This document shows, piece by piece, positions 1-10,608 of a stretch of 23,089 nt of DNA. The position numbers and the translations under genes are program-made. The stretch's first letter is position 1. Each line of letters opens with the position of its first letter. The notes beneath the pieces are model-generated. The model was not told where the DNA came from, did no database searches, and worked only from the letters and a program-made list of their open reading frames with translations. The stretch comes from Pigoraptor vietnamica (taxonomy: Eukaryota > Opisthokonta > Filasterea): positions 1 to 23,089 of the forward strand of contig CALSCQ010002360.1 of NCBI GenBank assembly GCA_943704525.1, given 5' to 3'.

Positions 1-482
<482 letters not shown>

Positions 483-3400
483 TCACATCGCGAGGCCCAG
501 CCCGCGCGGACGCGTCATGCTGTTTCCACCAAACGAGCTCCCGAGACGGTCTCCGCCAGCGCTGCCGACATTCCGCACTTGGAAATCGAACTTGGACGGC
601 GTCCCGTAGGCGCCCGTTCGCGCGGGCATGGTGCGAGACAGCGGCTGCGACGCCGCACCACGGCCCAGGGGGGGACTGTTCCGTACGCGGGTGGGCGTGC
701 CAAACGAGTCCGGAAGCGTGCGACTCAACGGGCTGTTGCGGCCGAAGGGCGAGTCGCCCCCAATGTTGCGGAGGTCGCGGGTGGGGGAAGCGGAGCGCGA
801 TCCCGCGCGGGAGCGAGAGACGGTCGGACTCCTGCTGCGCGTCCGCTTGCGAGCGCCGTCGTCAGACCCGGAGCCCTTCTCGAGCGACGAGTGTGAGCCC
901 GAAAACTTCTTGGACGACCGCAGCGCCGAGGAGCGGCCGGGCGACGCGTCACGTGCCAGCTTCCTTCGCGCCTGGTGCCCTCGCAGCGCCGATTGGAGCG
1001 ACTCGAGGACGTCGTCGTCCACCTTGATCGTCGACGACTTGGACGGCGAGCGAGACCGAGAGCGAGACGCCTTCTTCACGGCCGCGTGGCGCGCCTGGTG
1101 CCCGCGCAAGGCAGCCTGCAGGGCCGCTATGACATCCTCGTCGGCGGCAATCTTCGCCGAACGAGAGGGAGAGCGTGCGCGGGACGGCGACCTCGACCGC
1201 GACCTGCTTACGCTGTGCGAGCGTGCCTGGTGGCCTCGAAGCGCTGCCTGCAGCTTCACGATGTCATCCACAGCGGCAGCACTGTCCGTCGAGTCGTCGT
1301 CGCGGCTCGTCTTCTTCAGCTGCTTCGCCGCCTTCTTACGACGCTCGTGCGCCCGCAGCGCCGACTGGACAAGCACAATGTCGTCGTCCGTAAGCGCGTG
1401 CGGCTTCTTCTTTCCGTCCTTTCCAACCTTCGAGTGGCCCTTGGCCGCAAGGCGCGCGCGGTGACCGCGAAGCGCGGCCTGCAGCTCTTCCACCGCTTCC
1501 ACGTCCAGCCGCGACGGCGACTTGGACTTGGAGCGCGTGGGGCTGCGCGACCGGGAACGCGAGCGCGCCCTCTCGCGGGAGACGCTCCGCGAGCGCGCGG
1601 CGTGGCCACGCAGAGCGGCCTGCACGTTGCGAATGGCCTCCTTGTCCACGTCGGACGCGCCGTCTGAGGAAGACGATCCGGACTCCTTTGTCCGCTTTGG
1701 GCTCTTGCTTCGGCTCTTGCTCCGGCTGCGCGATCGCTTCCGCTCCTTCTCCTTCTTCTCGGCGTCGCTGCTGGACGACCCCGACTTGGACGACGACGAC
1801 TCTGCGTCCGAAGACCCGTCCGAGCTCCCCTTGTGCCCCTTGTCCTTCCGCGAGTGCTTGCGGTGTTTCTTATCGCCTTCGCCGTGCTTCGGGGAGCGCG
1901 AACGGCTGAGCTTCCGTCCCTTCTCGTCCCCGCTCTCGTCAGAGCTGTTCGGCTCGTCCCGCAGGCCAGCCGCAGCGACGCCCATGCCCGCCGACCGCTT
2001 CCCGGTGCGCGAGTGCGGCCGTGCCTCGTCCATAGAACCCTCCCCGCGGTGCGACGAACGCGCGCGCGCCTGCCGGACGGCAAGGGACGAGGCGGCATCC
2101 AGTGTGGCACCGGCAGACGCCGACAGCGAGAGCTCGCCCATGCGCGACTGCGAGCGCGACCGGGAACGCGAGTGCGACCGAGAGCGAGACCCATGTCCGT
2201 CGTGTCCAATAACGGAGCCGCCATCCGGGCCGTACAGGACGTCGCGCTTGTGCTGCAGCTGCCGCGAGGACGAGCGCATGTGAGGAGAGGGAGACTGCGT
2301 GCGCGAACGAAGCCGCCGGTTCACAGCGTCCTCGAAGTCCGAATCGCTCTGGTCGCCGCCGATGGCCGAGTTGACACCACGCTTGCGGCTGCGCGAGCGC
2401 CCGCGTCGCCCACCGTCCTCGGCAGCGAGCTCCATCTGGATTCGCGACAGGAGAATCTGCGCCTTGTCGCGCTCCGTGATCAACGTGATTTCGCGCGTCT
2501 GGAGCTGCTCGACGCGGCTCGTCAGCACGCCGTGCGCCTGCGTGAGCTCTGTTGGGGACGAGGTGTAAGGGAATTCGTGTGAGCATCCACATGTCTGAAA
2601 GTAAAATGCAATATCGCACATATCCTTCGCCGGTACGAAAATTAGCAACGAGCTTGTGCCCATGTCATTCAGCTCCCCTTAGGGGACAATTGTCGCAACA
2701 CATCTCTCCAATCGCAACGCATCAATTACAATAGGGCCACAGTACGCACCCGCAATACGCCGCTCAAGCTGCCTTTCCCTCAGTTCGCGCTCCTCGTTCG
2801 CCGGGCCATCGGGGTCGCCGCCGTTCGCCTCCGCCACCCTCTGCTTCAGGCGATACACGTCATCTAGCGCCTTCTCCAGCTCGTGGCGGACGTCCCTCAC
2901 TTCGCGCTTCTGCCGTGCATAGAGGTCCTTGTAGTTGGCCAGCTGCGCCTGCAGTGCGCCAAAGTCGCGGTTGTCGATGACCCCGTCGATCACATCGAGG
3001 AGGCCCGTCGCGGCCGCCGTCTCGTTCGCCGCACCGCTCCCCGCAGCAATCTTCTTCAGCCGCTCAATCTCGGCGTAGCACGTCTCGAGTTCAGCCTCGA
3101 GTTCGGCGTGGCGCGTGTATTTGATGTCGTTGCGAAGGCGATCGATGGCGAGATCTCGGTCCCGCACCGCACGCTCCAGCTGTCTCAGCTTGCCCTCGGT
3201 GTTCGTCGCCGTAATGGCAGTGACGGGCGCGCCTGGCACAGCCCCACTCACGGGACCCTCCGTCGCCGTCTTCTGCAGCACGTCGATTTGCTTGTCCCGC
3301 TTCGCCACCTCCTGCTCGAGCTTGCGCGCGCGCGTCTTGAGGCCCTCCCTCTCCGCCTTGAGCGCGGCGACTTCCTTGCGAAAGTCGTGCAGTTCTTTGT

Positions 3401-4264
3401 ACATGCGATCGGGGTCGCGGTACAGCGCGTTGAACACGGCGGCTTCGTGCGAGTCGTCGGGGCGCGTGCCAATGGACTGCCCCGTGCTACGTGCCGTGCC
3501 GCTGCCCGTTCCGCCGTGCGAACCGAGCGTGTTGACACTCGTGTGCGACCCACGCGCGTGACCACTCGCTCCCTTCGAGCCGCCAGACTGCTTCTGCCAC
3601 GTGCCGCCCATTTCGAGGAACGCCTCCATGAAGCCCGCGACGGGCTTCTTGCTCGCGTGCTGCGTGTCGTCGAGAAAGTCCTCTGCATCGTCGGAAGGGC
3701 AGCGATTAACGAACACGCCACGGACACACGTGGGGCGAGATATAAATGGGCGAGGACAATACGCATAGAGGCAGATGCCCACTCACCCGGTGTCTTGCCA
3801 TTAAGTGCAGCAAGCCACGCGATGCGGCCGTGGTCCTGCGAGGTCGATGCGACGGCGTGCGCAACGGTCGCAGACTTCCTCATCGCTACGAGCCATAGAA
3901 TGAATACGGATGAGATAAAGCACCCGGTCTAAAGCAACACACAAACAGACGCAAGAAGCCGATTTCGCACTTATCGACCGTGATGCAAAGCTCACGCACC
4001 AAGAGACGTCTGCGCCCTCCGCTGAGTCCGCTTGGACAGACGTGCTCCATGCGCGCCGTGCACGCCATGTGCGCTGTGCGCGTGGCCGTGTTGCGCGTGG
4101 CCGTGGTGCCCACGCTGGCCGTGATGCGGGTCGTGGTGGTGTTGCGCAATGGTGACGCGGTGGAGGGGCATGCCAAACGAGTCGACCGAGTCGCCCCCGA
4201 GGCTAATCGTGTCGGCCGTGTCGGCGTGCGAGTTGGTCCCAAAGTCTGAGCTGCTCACCGACAT
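483..4264 (-). CDS. Six-IQ-motif, coiled-coil, RS-rich protein (possibly IQCE-like), 1120 aa
   Basis: Four exons on the minus strand: 4264-4000, 3885-3787, 3682-2750 and 2548-483. The introns are 3999-3886, 3786-3683 and 2749-2549, all phase 1, with donors GTGCGT, GTGAGT and GTGCGT. The joined frame is 1121 codons including the stop. I chose the ATG at 4264 because it has A at -3; the open frame continues upstream without family-like sequence. The first ~40 residues are Ser/Asp-rich. Residues 42-72 contain 14 histidines. Heptad-like charged helices (coiled coil) run from about 215 to 470, unbroken across the last intron. The C-terminal half is rich in RS/SP dipeptides and carries six IQ-like motifs (consensus LQAALRGHQAR) at 741-751, 788-798, 826-836, 865-875, 909-919 and 950-960. 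IQ motifs bind calmodulin or EF-hand light chains. A coiled coil followed by IQ motifs recalls IQCE, a ciliary base protein, but that name is inference. The gene structure is firm; the identity is not. Confidence 0.75.
966..1625 (-). repeat. Six tandem IQ/RS coding repeats
   Basis: Inside the last exon of the IQ gene, six copies of a module are spaced 35-47 residues apart. Each has [LV]Q..LR.H..R, usually preceded by an acidic Asp/Val/Glu stretch. Copies 1, 2, 4 and 5 are flanked by RSRSRSP-type tracts. Copy 3 is the most diverged, with RAHERR in place of RGHxAR. This looks like internal duplication of one exon segment. Confidence 0.8.
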
Positions 4265-5509
4265 GGTCGCGCGTGTGGGGCCGCACGGGCGGCAGCGGCT
4301 GCGTCGGCTACAGTTGTCCTCAGTCTTTCGACAAATGCTTCGATTAACTGACCACTCGTCGAAATGCGGAGTACAACGGCTGTCGCATGGCGGGATGTCG
4401 TGCCACCAGTCCACAATACGATGCGACGGCCAGCCGAACGATAGAACAGTCTGCCAGGGCTGTGACACCACTGCAATAACGAGTCTCGTGTGAAGATGGA
4501 GGATGGAAAGAGCGTGTCGGGTGTGTGTGCGTGCACCTTAGAGTGACGGCCACAATGACATTCCACTTGCCGTTTGACCAATCAGAGCACAGCAGCCACC
4601 TTGGCAACGCAAACACAGAAAAATTATACCGAGCTCTCGCTAAATATAAAGACAATTTCCGAGATCTCGCTTATTCGCAGGTGGTAACACGAACTGGAAT
4701 ACGGTAACATGATTGCAGTGCTCTCCTCCCAAAAATAGATTGTACGGACTTTACTAATTTTAGCCACACTGCCACTGGCGGCCGATGCCCGATTCATCGC
4801 TTGCAAAAAGCGATGACGGCTGAGTACATACACACAGGCAGAATGTGTGGCACGGACGGGGGATGTTTTGCTCCTCCCTCCCCTCGGAGGGCCGCACCCA
4901 CTTTCTCCTACACACACAGCCACAATCTCGCACATTGCCCTGAGCAGCCACGGTATGCCAAGAATGCAAGCGCACTTTACTATCGCCTCTCTATTGATCT
5001 CGATTTTTCACTCACTCTCAGCTTGTTTTTTGGTTGCTGTTGTTGCCACTGACGTCTCGGCACATTCCAATCACCACCCACACGCGCGTCACTGTTAGAA
5101 AACCGACCCATTTGTGTGGGAGCGGGGCGCGGTGGTGCCCGGACTCGCTCTCTTTCTGCGGTTTTTTTGCGCACCTCGGAGCTCTCCCACGCATTTCACC
5201 GCAGTTCAGGGCTTGCGTGCGGTCATTCGCTCCTTTCCAATCTCGCCCGAATAGCCACTCTTTGTAGCGGTGTCACTTTTGGATCTCCCGAGCCGGGCGT
5301 GAGCCGCAACGCGGCGCGGGTGACGGCCGCCGGCTGCCTCAAAAACCTCCTTTCGCGGTTGAATCGCGGTCAACACACACTTGAGGAGGAGCGCAAGTTT
5401 CAGCCACAGGTCGGAAAGAGAGCGCAACGAGCCCAACTAACGCGCCCTCGTCGTCGCATCGCTCGCTTTCTTTCGTTCATTTCGCGTTTTTACAAGAGAG
5501 AGAGAGACC
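4265..5509. promoter_or_regulatory. Divergent intergenic region between the IQ gene and the unknown plus-strand gene
   Basis: This 1245-bp stretch separates two start codons pointing away from each other, so it should hold both promoters and 5' leaders. It contains a CCAAT box at 4578-4582 within a 14-mer that recurs upstream of HSP60. A short AT-richer part lies around 4615-4760, and a GA run (5497-5508) abuts the plus-strand start. Open frames here lack family features. An upstream non-coding exon for the plus-strand gene is possible, but I could not define one. Confidence 0.5.
4575..4588 (+). promoter_or_regulatory. CCAAT box (NF-Y type), TGACCAATCAGAGC
   Basis: The 14-mer TGACCAATCAGAGC occurs here and again, identically, at 16234-16247 in the HSP60/HSP10 promoter. 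The core CCAATCA matches the NF-Y consensus (CCAATCA/G). It lies about 310 bp upstream of the IQ-gene start codon. Confidence 0.55.
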
Positions 5510-7039
5510 ATGGCGGGGAGGTACAGCGCTGGCTTTGTGGACCGACGGTGGTCGCAGTCTTCCCAACGGCCGGCATCGCCCTCGCGCGCGCCGAAGAAGC
5601 CGAGTCGGATTCTCAGTATTACGGACGTCGAAGACGACTCGCGCCGCGCTGCTGCGACGCCGAGCTGCAGCCGTGTCACGCGCCCGCGCGCACCGACGGC
5701 GTGGTCCACAAAGGAGACTTTTACGTGCGACAACGCCAAGAGCCCCAGCCCCCCGCGGCGCCATCCGAGTCCCAAGTTGGACTCGCTCGTCAGGGATCCG
5801 ATCGATATACCCCACGCACACCCGGTGGACGCCGCCGCTGCCCACGCACTCGCCAAGGTCAGCCCACCGATCGAGCGCAAGAGCAAGATTCCCGTCGCCG
5901 CAGCGCGCGTCAGCCGCACTCCTGAGAAGGCGGTCGAGGCACACGTTGCGAAGGAACCCCTCGCGCACGCGCACACCGCCTCCCAGGTGCGGCCCGCCGA
6001 GCCTGTTGAGCCCGCGTGCTGCGACGACTGCGACAGCGAAGAGGAGGAAGTCATGCCTCCGCGCACTTCGACGGCGTGCTTCCGGCGGTGCAGCCCCGTC
6101 CCCGACGACATTTACGACGAGGAGTTCGGCATTCACCGCCGCATCGAGGAGCTTCGGTGGGAACTGAGCGCCGCGGACGATGTCAAGCCGCCCACGCGGG
6201 GCACGCCTCCGCGCCCTTCCACGGACGCGTGCGCGAGCGTGCAGGACCTCCGCAAGGCGCGCCGACAGCCCATGTTGAGCGGCGGGTTGTTCAACCCTTT
6301 CCTCAACACGTGGCTCATGAACGGGGGCGGCAGCAGGAGCGTGCGTGCGTCCGCCGGCGTCGACGCGACCACGTGCAAGACGGCGGCGGCGACCGGTGCG
6401 CGCGTTGGCGCAGCTGTGGACGACTCGACCGTGCGTGTGTACGAGAACGCACTCGCACAGCAACTCGAAAAGGAGGCGCGCGAGAGGGAGGTCATCGCAG
6501 AACACCTCAAGTGGCTCCGCTCTGTGCCCATCCAGCTGTTCGCCAAGCTCGCCCTTGCGCAAGACCGCTACGAACTTTCCCGCAAGAAGGAAGCGGAGAA
6601 GAACTGCGCGTCCGAGCGCGTCCCTGCGCCCAGCACGCACCCTACTTCCGCGCAAGCCACTTCACAGCCTCAGCCCCGTTGTGACTCACCCGCGCCGGCG
6701 TGTCAAGCGAGCACAGCCGCGCACAGCAACAGCTGCAGCAAGTCCCATCCGCCGACGACCCTCGCCAGCCAACTCTCGCACATCTCGGAGGAGGGCGAGT
6801 CGGAATCGGAGGGAATGCAGCGATCGAGTGCGAGCAATTCCCCCGTGAGCGATCCCGGAGACGTCGACATCGCCGATCTCACCGGTGCGCGTGCCGGCTG
6901 TGTGCAGCAGGGCCCTGCGTGGTCCATTGACGACATTGTTGCCGAGATTGACGGGACGGACAGCGTGTCACGCACACTCTCGGCGACCGCGTCCACGCTG
7001 GGCTCGATGTCCTTCCCGCATCTCGAGACCGAGTGCTGA
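5510..7039 (+). CDS. Unrecognised, mostly disordered 509-aa protein
   Basis: A single open exon runs from an ATG in a good context (GACCATGG) to TGA at 7037-7039. I do not recognise the family. The sequence is Pro/Ser/Ala/Arg-rich, with an acidic patch DCDSEEEEV near residues 175-182. It also has a Tyr/Asp/Glu patch (DDIYDEEFGIHRRIEELRW) just after. One probable helix spans about 311-365, dense in Glu, Lys, Arg and Leu and containing the motif IQLFAKLALAQDRYELSRKK. The tail is Ser/Glu-rich and ends in a short, more ordered segment (WSIDDIVAEIDG). No signal peptide or membrane segment is visible. It is divergent from the IQ gene and convergent with the aminotransferase gene. GC-rich codon use like that of its neighbours, its length and its clean start support a real gene, but a chance frame in GC-rich DNA cannot be fully excluded. 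Confidence 0.65.
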   Translation: MAGRYSAGFVDRRWSQSSQRPASPSRAPKKPSRILSITDVEDDSRRAAATPSCSRVTRPRAPTAWSTKETFTCDNAKSPSPPRRHPSPKLDSLVRDPIDIPHAHPVDAAAAHALAKVSPPIERKSKIPVAAARVSRTPEKAVEAHVAKEPLAHAHTASQVRPAEPVEPACCDDCDSEEEEVMPPRTSTACFRRCSPVPDDIYDEEFGIHRRIEELRWELSAADDVKPPTRGTPPRPSTDACASVQDLRKARRQPMLSGGLFNPFLNTWLMNGGGSRSVRASAGVDATTCKTAAATGARVGAAVDDSTVRVYENALAQQLEKEAREREVIAEHLKWLRSVPIQLFAKLALAQDRYELSRKKEAEKNCASERVPAPSTHPTSAQATSQPQPRCDSPAPACQASTAAHSNSCSKSHPPTTLASQLSHISEEGESESEGMQRSSASNSPVSDPGDVDIADLTGARAGCVQQGPAWSIDDIVAEIDGTDSVSRTLSATASTLGSMSFPHLETEC

Positions 7040-7376
7040 GCAGGCCATGTACAGTCAGTTTCACGCTCTCAGCGCGCCTGCGTATTTTTTTCTTCTTCTT
7101 TTCTTCCCACACCTCTTTCGCCTCGTACCTTTTGCGACGAGGTCCCTTCCACGGCGTGTGTGCAGCGTCAGTCCTCTGGCAGGATGTGACCGCCCTCTCT
7201 GGTAGAGGGCCGTTCAAAATATATAACAACTAATGAAAATTGAAACGTATTAGACGAAATGACATGCATATGCTGAGAGGAAACCCCCAGTAGAGACCCT
7301 CCCTCCCCCTCCCCGCCGTCCTCACAAACAACACAACACACACGCGAATGCATAGCACGGCCTAGTGTATTGTCCG
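7040..7376. other. Convergent 3' region
   Basis: This lies between the stop codons of the plus-strand unknown gene and the minus-strand aminotransferase gene, so it must hold both 3' ends. A pyrimidine-rich tract (about 7084-7126) and an AT-rich patch (7217-7265) are visible. No canonical AATAAA is seen on either strand. Confidence 0.5.
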
Positions 7377-9394
7377 TCACTCCCGCGGGTCCCCGGTCGC
7401 CTGCAGCCAGTCAGTCGCACGGATTTGCCCCTTGAGCAACCGCACGAGGTCCTCAAGCGACTCGCCATCCCCACTCCCCACAGCACGCGACGCCGAACCA
7501 CCCTCGTCGACGGCCGGCCCACACAGAGCGCGCTCGCACTCCTCCGCAGCCGTTCGCGGCTTTGCGGCCGTCGGGCGTAGGTACGCCACGAGACGGGACA
7601 TGGCGAGTGCAATGACCTCGTCCTTGTCCGCAAACACGATGCGGAACCACCCCGGCTGCACGCAATGGAAGGCTTGGCCCGGGGCAATGTAAAGCCCCGC
7701 GTCGATGAGCGCGCGCCACAGCGAGAGCTCGTTATCGACGGTCCTCGCCGCGAGAAATCCGCCAAAATCGACCCACACGAAAAAGCCGGCGGCTGGGCGA
7801 ATGTACGGAGCGCCGAGGTCGTCCATTGCGCGAGTGACAATCGACGCCGCGTGTGCGAGACGCGAGCGCATCGCGGCAAGATAGCGGCCGACCCAGTTGA
7901 GATCGCGGAGGGCGTTGCAGAGGAGGTGCTGCGTTGGAATGGAGACGCCCGTGAAGTACGACATCTGGCCAAGGACCTCCGTGAGCTGTGGGTTGCGCGT
8001 CTGGACTACCCCCACGCGGAAGCCGCTTATGCTGAAGTCCTTGCTGAAGCTCCACACGAGGTGGAGGCGGGTGGGGTCCGGGATGCTGTCCAGCGTCAGC
8101 ACAGGTATGAACCTGCGGCAGTGGCGGGGGCTGTTAAGTTGAATTCTTCACCTTTTTTTCCCCCCTGTCTAGAGACGACTTTCGAGTGAAAAGTGCACAC
8201 AGAAACCCACCCTTTGCGCTCGGGCGACGAGCCCTCCGCAAACGACGAGAGGAAATACAGCTCATCGAATATGCAGTGAAGCGAGTGCCGGTGGCAGAAG
8301 TCCAGACACGTCTGCATCTCCGCGCGAGAGTAGAACGTGCCGAGAGGGTTGTTCGGGGAGCAGACGATGAGGGCACGCACCCTGCGAACAACACAAACCA
8401 TTCCGTCAATAGTCGCACACGAGTGTGGTCACGTGCGATACGCATGCGACGATACGAGCTTGTGATGCGGGTTGAAGTATACTGACCGAAACCCTTTCGC
8501 CGTCGCAGCCGCAAGCCCCTTCTCAAGAGCGTCGTTTGTGAGCGCAAATGACGTCTCGGGTGTCGTGTCGACCGGACACGGCACAGCCCGCGCACGCTTG
8601 CTGAGGTCCATATCAAAGCCGCCATAGTACGGCGTCGGGATGAGAATGCCCTCGCCCACGTCGCACAGAGAGAGCGCGAGCGCCTCTATAACAGTCCCCG
8701 CGCCCGTCATGACGCAGAGCTCGCTCGGCTGGACGGGAATGAGAGGCCGCATGTGCCTGTTGAATAGGGCGGCGATCTCATCGCGAAAGGGTGCGACGCC
8801 CGTGTGGTCGCCGTACATGGTCGCGGACTCTTCGATGCGACGGCATGCCGGATCATTGAACTGTGCGAAAAAACAAAGGTGAGTGCCGTGCGTGTGTGGA
8901 AATGTGTTGAACATGCACTGGCCATTGACGCACGCCCACGTGTGTGTGAAGGGATTGCTGAAGAGAGAATTGCAACGAGTCAAACCTTCTCCGAGAGGAG
9001 GTCAAACATGAGCTTGTTCTCGCTTGTGCCGAGGTTAATGCAGCCACCTCGGTTGGAGGCGAAGTCGAAGGGGTTCCTGTGGCAAGGAAGGACATGAGTA
9101 AGAGCTCAAAAAGAGCCCTGGCATAATGAAAGGCGAATCAAGACGTTCTTCGAGTACAAGATAGTGAGTGCAGTGACCCGCCAAAAACGACGACGGTGGC
9201 TTGACAAATCGAGATTAGCTGAACACAAAACGCACGCGCACCTCTGCGCGAGAATATATCCCGTGAAGAGTAGCGTGGAGTCTCCGCGCATGGCGGCACC
9301 GCGCTCGCTGAGGCCGCCGTTGTCTGCCGAGTGACGTCAGCATTGCATCCGCAAGGACACTAAAAGGCATCACGGCGACATACGTACCGGCCAT
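7377..9394 (-). CDS. ACC-synthase-like PLP-dependent aminotransferase, 486 aa
   Basis: Six minus-strand exons: 9394-9388, 9323-9242, 9076-8986, 8860-8487, 8381-8211 and 8112-7377. They join to 487 codons including the stop. It is a fold-type I aminotransferase close to 1-aminocyclopropane-1-carboxylate synthase and animal ACCS proteins. Landmarks are INLGTSENKLMFDLL near the N terminus, TPYYGGFDMDL, SPNNPLGT, FDELY (cofactor-contacting Asp and Tyr) and SFSKDFSISGFRVG, where the PLP-binding lysine is residue 266. The first coding exon is only 7 nt (ATG GCC G). Its intron of 64 nt has a GTACGT donor and a CTGAC branch-like site, and removing it gives MADNGGLSERGAAM. Starting instead at the ATG at 9291 would lose the conserved LSERG lead and has G at -3. 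No targeting signal is apparent, so a cytosolic enzyme is likely. Animal ACCS-like proteins are not proven to make ACC, so the substrate is open. Confidence 0.88.
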
Positions 9395-9517
9395 TTTTGC
9401 GCCGCGCACCGCCCACCGACGTTCGTCTGACGAAAGTTTCAGCGTGGAGCTCCGAGTTCTTGCGGTGTGCAACGGAATGTGTCTGAGGTGAGCGACGCTG
9501 TTACTTCACCACATCGT

Positions 9518-9545
9518 GTGTCCAGACATCAATATGTCTGGACAC
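9518..9545. repeat. Perfect 12-bp inverted repeat with 4-nt loop
   Basis: GTGTCCAGACAT at 9518-9529 is the exact reverse complement of ATGTCTGGACAC at 9534-9545, with CAAT between. It lies about 125 bp upstream of the aminotransferase start. It could be a binding site for a dimeric regulator or an RNA hairpin in the leader. Confidence 0.8.
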
Positions 9546-10052
9546 CATTTCAGGGAAGTCTTCACGTGATCCCTGCGGGTTCTATGAATTGAGTATGAAA
9601 CTCAGTTGTTATTTGGAAAATCGCAAAATTATTGGAAAATTCAGGGCTGCGCTCAATTTAGGACCCCCCGCGCCAATTATTTGGGCGTTCTTCTCATTAT
9701 GAAATTTGTATGGAAAATGCGTTTATTTTGCGCCGAGTCTGTGGAGGGCTGTGTTTACGGGGTGTTGCCCCCTGTTGTTGTCGCTCCCACACGCTTGCAC
9801 ACACACATGGCAATCCTTTCTCTCTCCTCGCAGCCACCGCGGGATTCCCGTGCGATTCGTGCGTGTGTGCGTGCGTGCTGTTGGCCGTGAGGGACTCTCC
9901 AGCAGTCTTCATGTTCAGACAGGCGCCGTCTATTGTAGACGTTCGTTATTGAGGTTGAAGAGACGCCAATATTTTCTGCATCCGTTTTTTATTTCTTATT
10001 CGCACTCTCAGGGCCCCTTCCCTTATTTGTCGAGGCATATTTTAGTGCGCAG

Positions 10053-10416
10053 GTGAGAGATGGGGGCAGAGGGATTCCACGCTTCTTCCCTCGTTGCGTT
10101 TTCGCGTTAAAATTGCGACGGTATCATTATGTTGATGTGACGTTTTCTTTCGGAAGCGGGGCGTTTTTTGGTTGTCACATCACATCTCGGGCCTCCGCTT
10201 GCGAGATCCTTATGGGCGCACACTCTGTGTGCCGATATCCGTGCCCATCTTCGGCCGTCGTTGTATTTGTCATTAATAGGGGCTAATGTGATTGCATTTC
10301 TTTGCGGCGAACGTTTGTCCACACACATAATCAAAACGTTGGCGTTTTGGTCTTCTTTTTTTGGCTTGTTGTTATCGGGCGTGAATTGACGCTTTCTCTT
10401 TCCCGCATCTCGACAG
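10053..10416 (+). other. Putative 5'-UTR intron of the WIP gene
   Basis: A good donor (GCAG followed by GTGAGAG) is at 10053. A strong acceptor sits at 10416: a pyrimidine-rich run with a TTGAC branch-like word 30 nt before CGACAG. The enclosed DNA is T-rich, like the coding introns. The position, within 200 bp of the WIP start codon, suits a leader intron. There is no transcript evidence. Confidence 0.4.
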
Positions 10417-10608
10417 GTCAGTGGCGTGGCGCAACGTGCGCGCGCAGAGGCCGCCGTGCCTGGGGTCTCGAATCCGCTCGATCTTCATTTGTGCCCTTTG
10501 GCTGACGTCGGCCGCACCTGCCTGCACGCTCTGTGCGTGAGGGCGGCACACGCATTTGCGTGACGTCGTTTAGCGGGATCAGCGGGCGGGCGCTCGTCGC
10601 ACACGAAG

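Larger units (their letters stand above)
9395..10608. promoter_or_regulatory. Divergent region between the aminotransferase and WIP genes
   Basis: The two starts lie 1214 bp apart, pointing outward. The region contains a perfect 12-bp inverted repeat (9518-9545) and an AT-rich stretch with repeated TGGAAAAT words (9590-9720). Two near-identical CCAAT-bearing words, CGCCAATTATTT (9671-9682) and CGCCAATATTTT (9964-9975), are also present. A probable 5'-leader intron for the WIP gene lies at 10053-10416. No open frame here has convincing protein features. Confidence 0.5.

Noticed and set aside
2552-2663. An alternative N terminus reading MGTSSLL... directly into the last IQ-gene exon
   Set aside because: It is intron read-through. 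The phase-matched junction 2750/2548 joins two halves of a continuous coiled coil.
5477-6655. A 392-aa minus-strand open frame opposite the unknown plus-strand gene
   Set aside because: Arg/Ala-rich shadow frame. The plus-strand frame has the better start context and more ordered composition.
5050-10568. CRE-like TGACGTC words (5050, 9332, 10503, 10561) as a shared promoter code
   Set aside because: Apart from one full TGACGTCA at 9332, they are partial. The same word occurs within coding sequence (about 8548), so the count is near chance for a 7-mer in this length.
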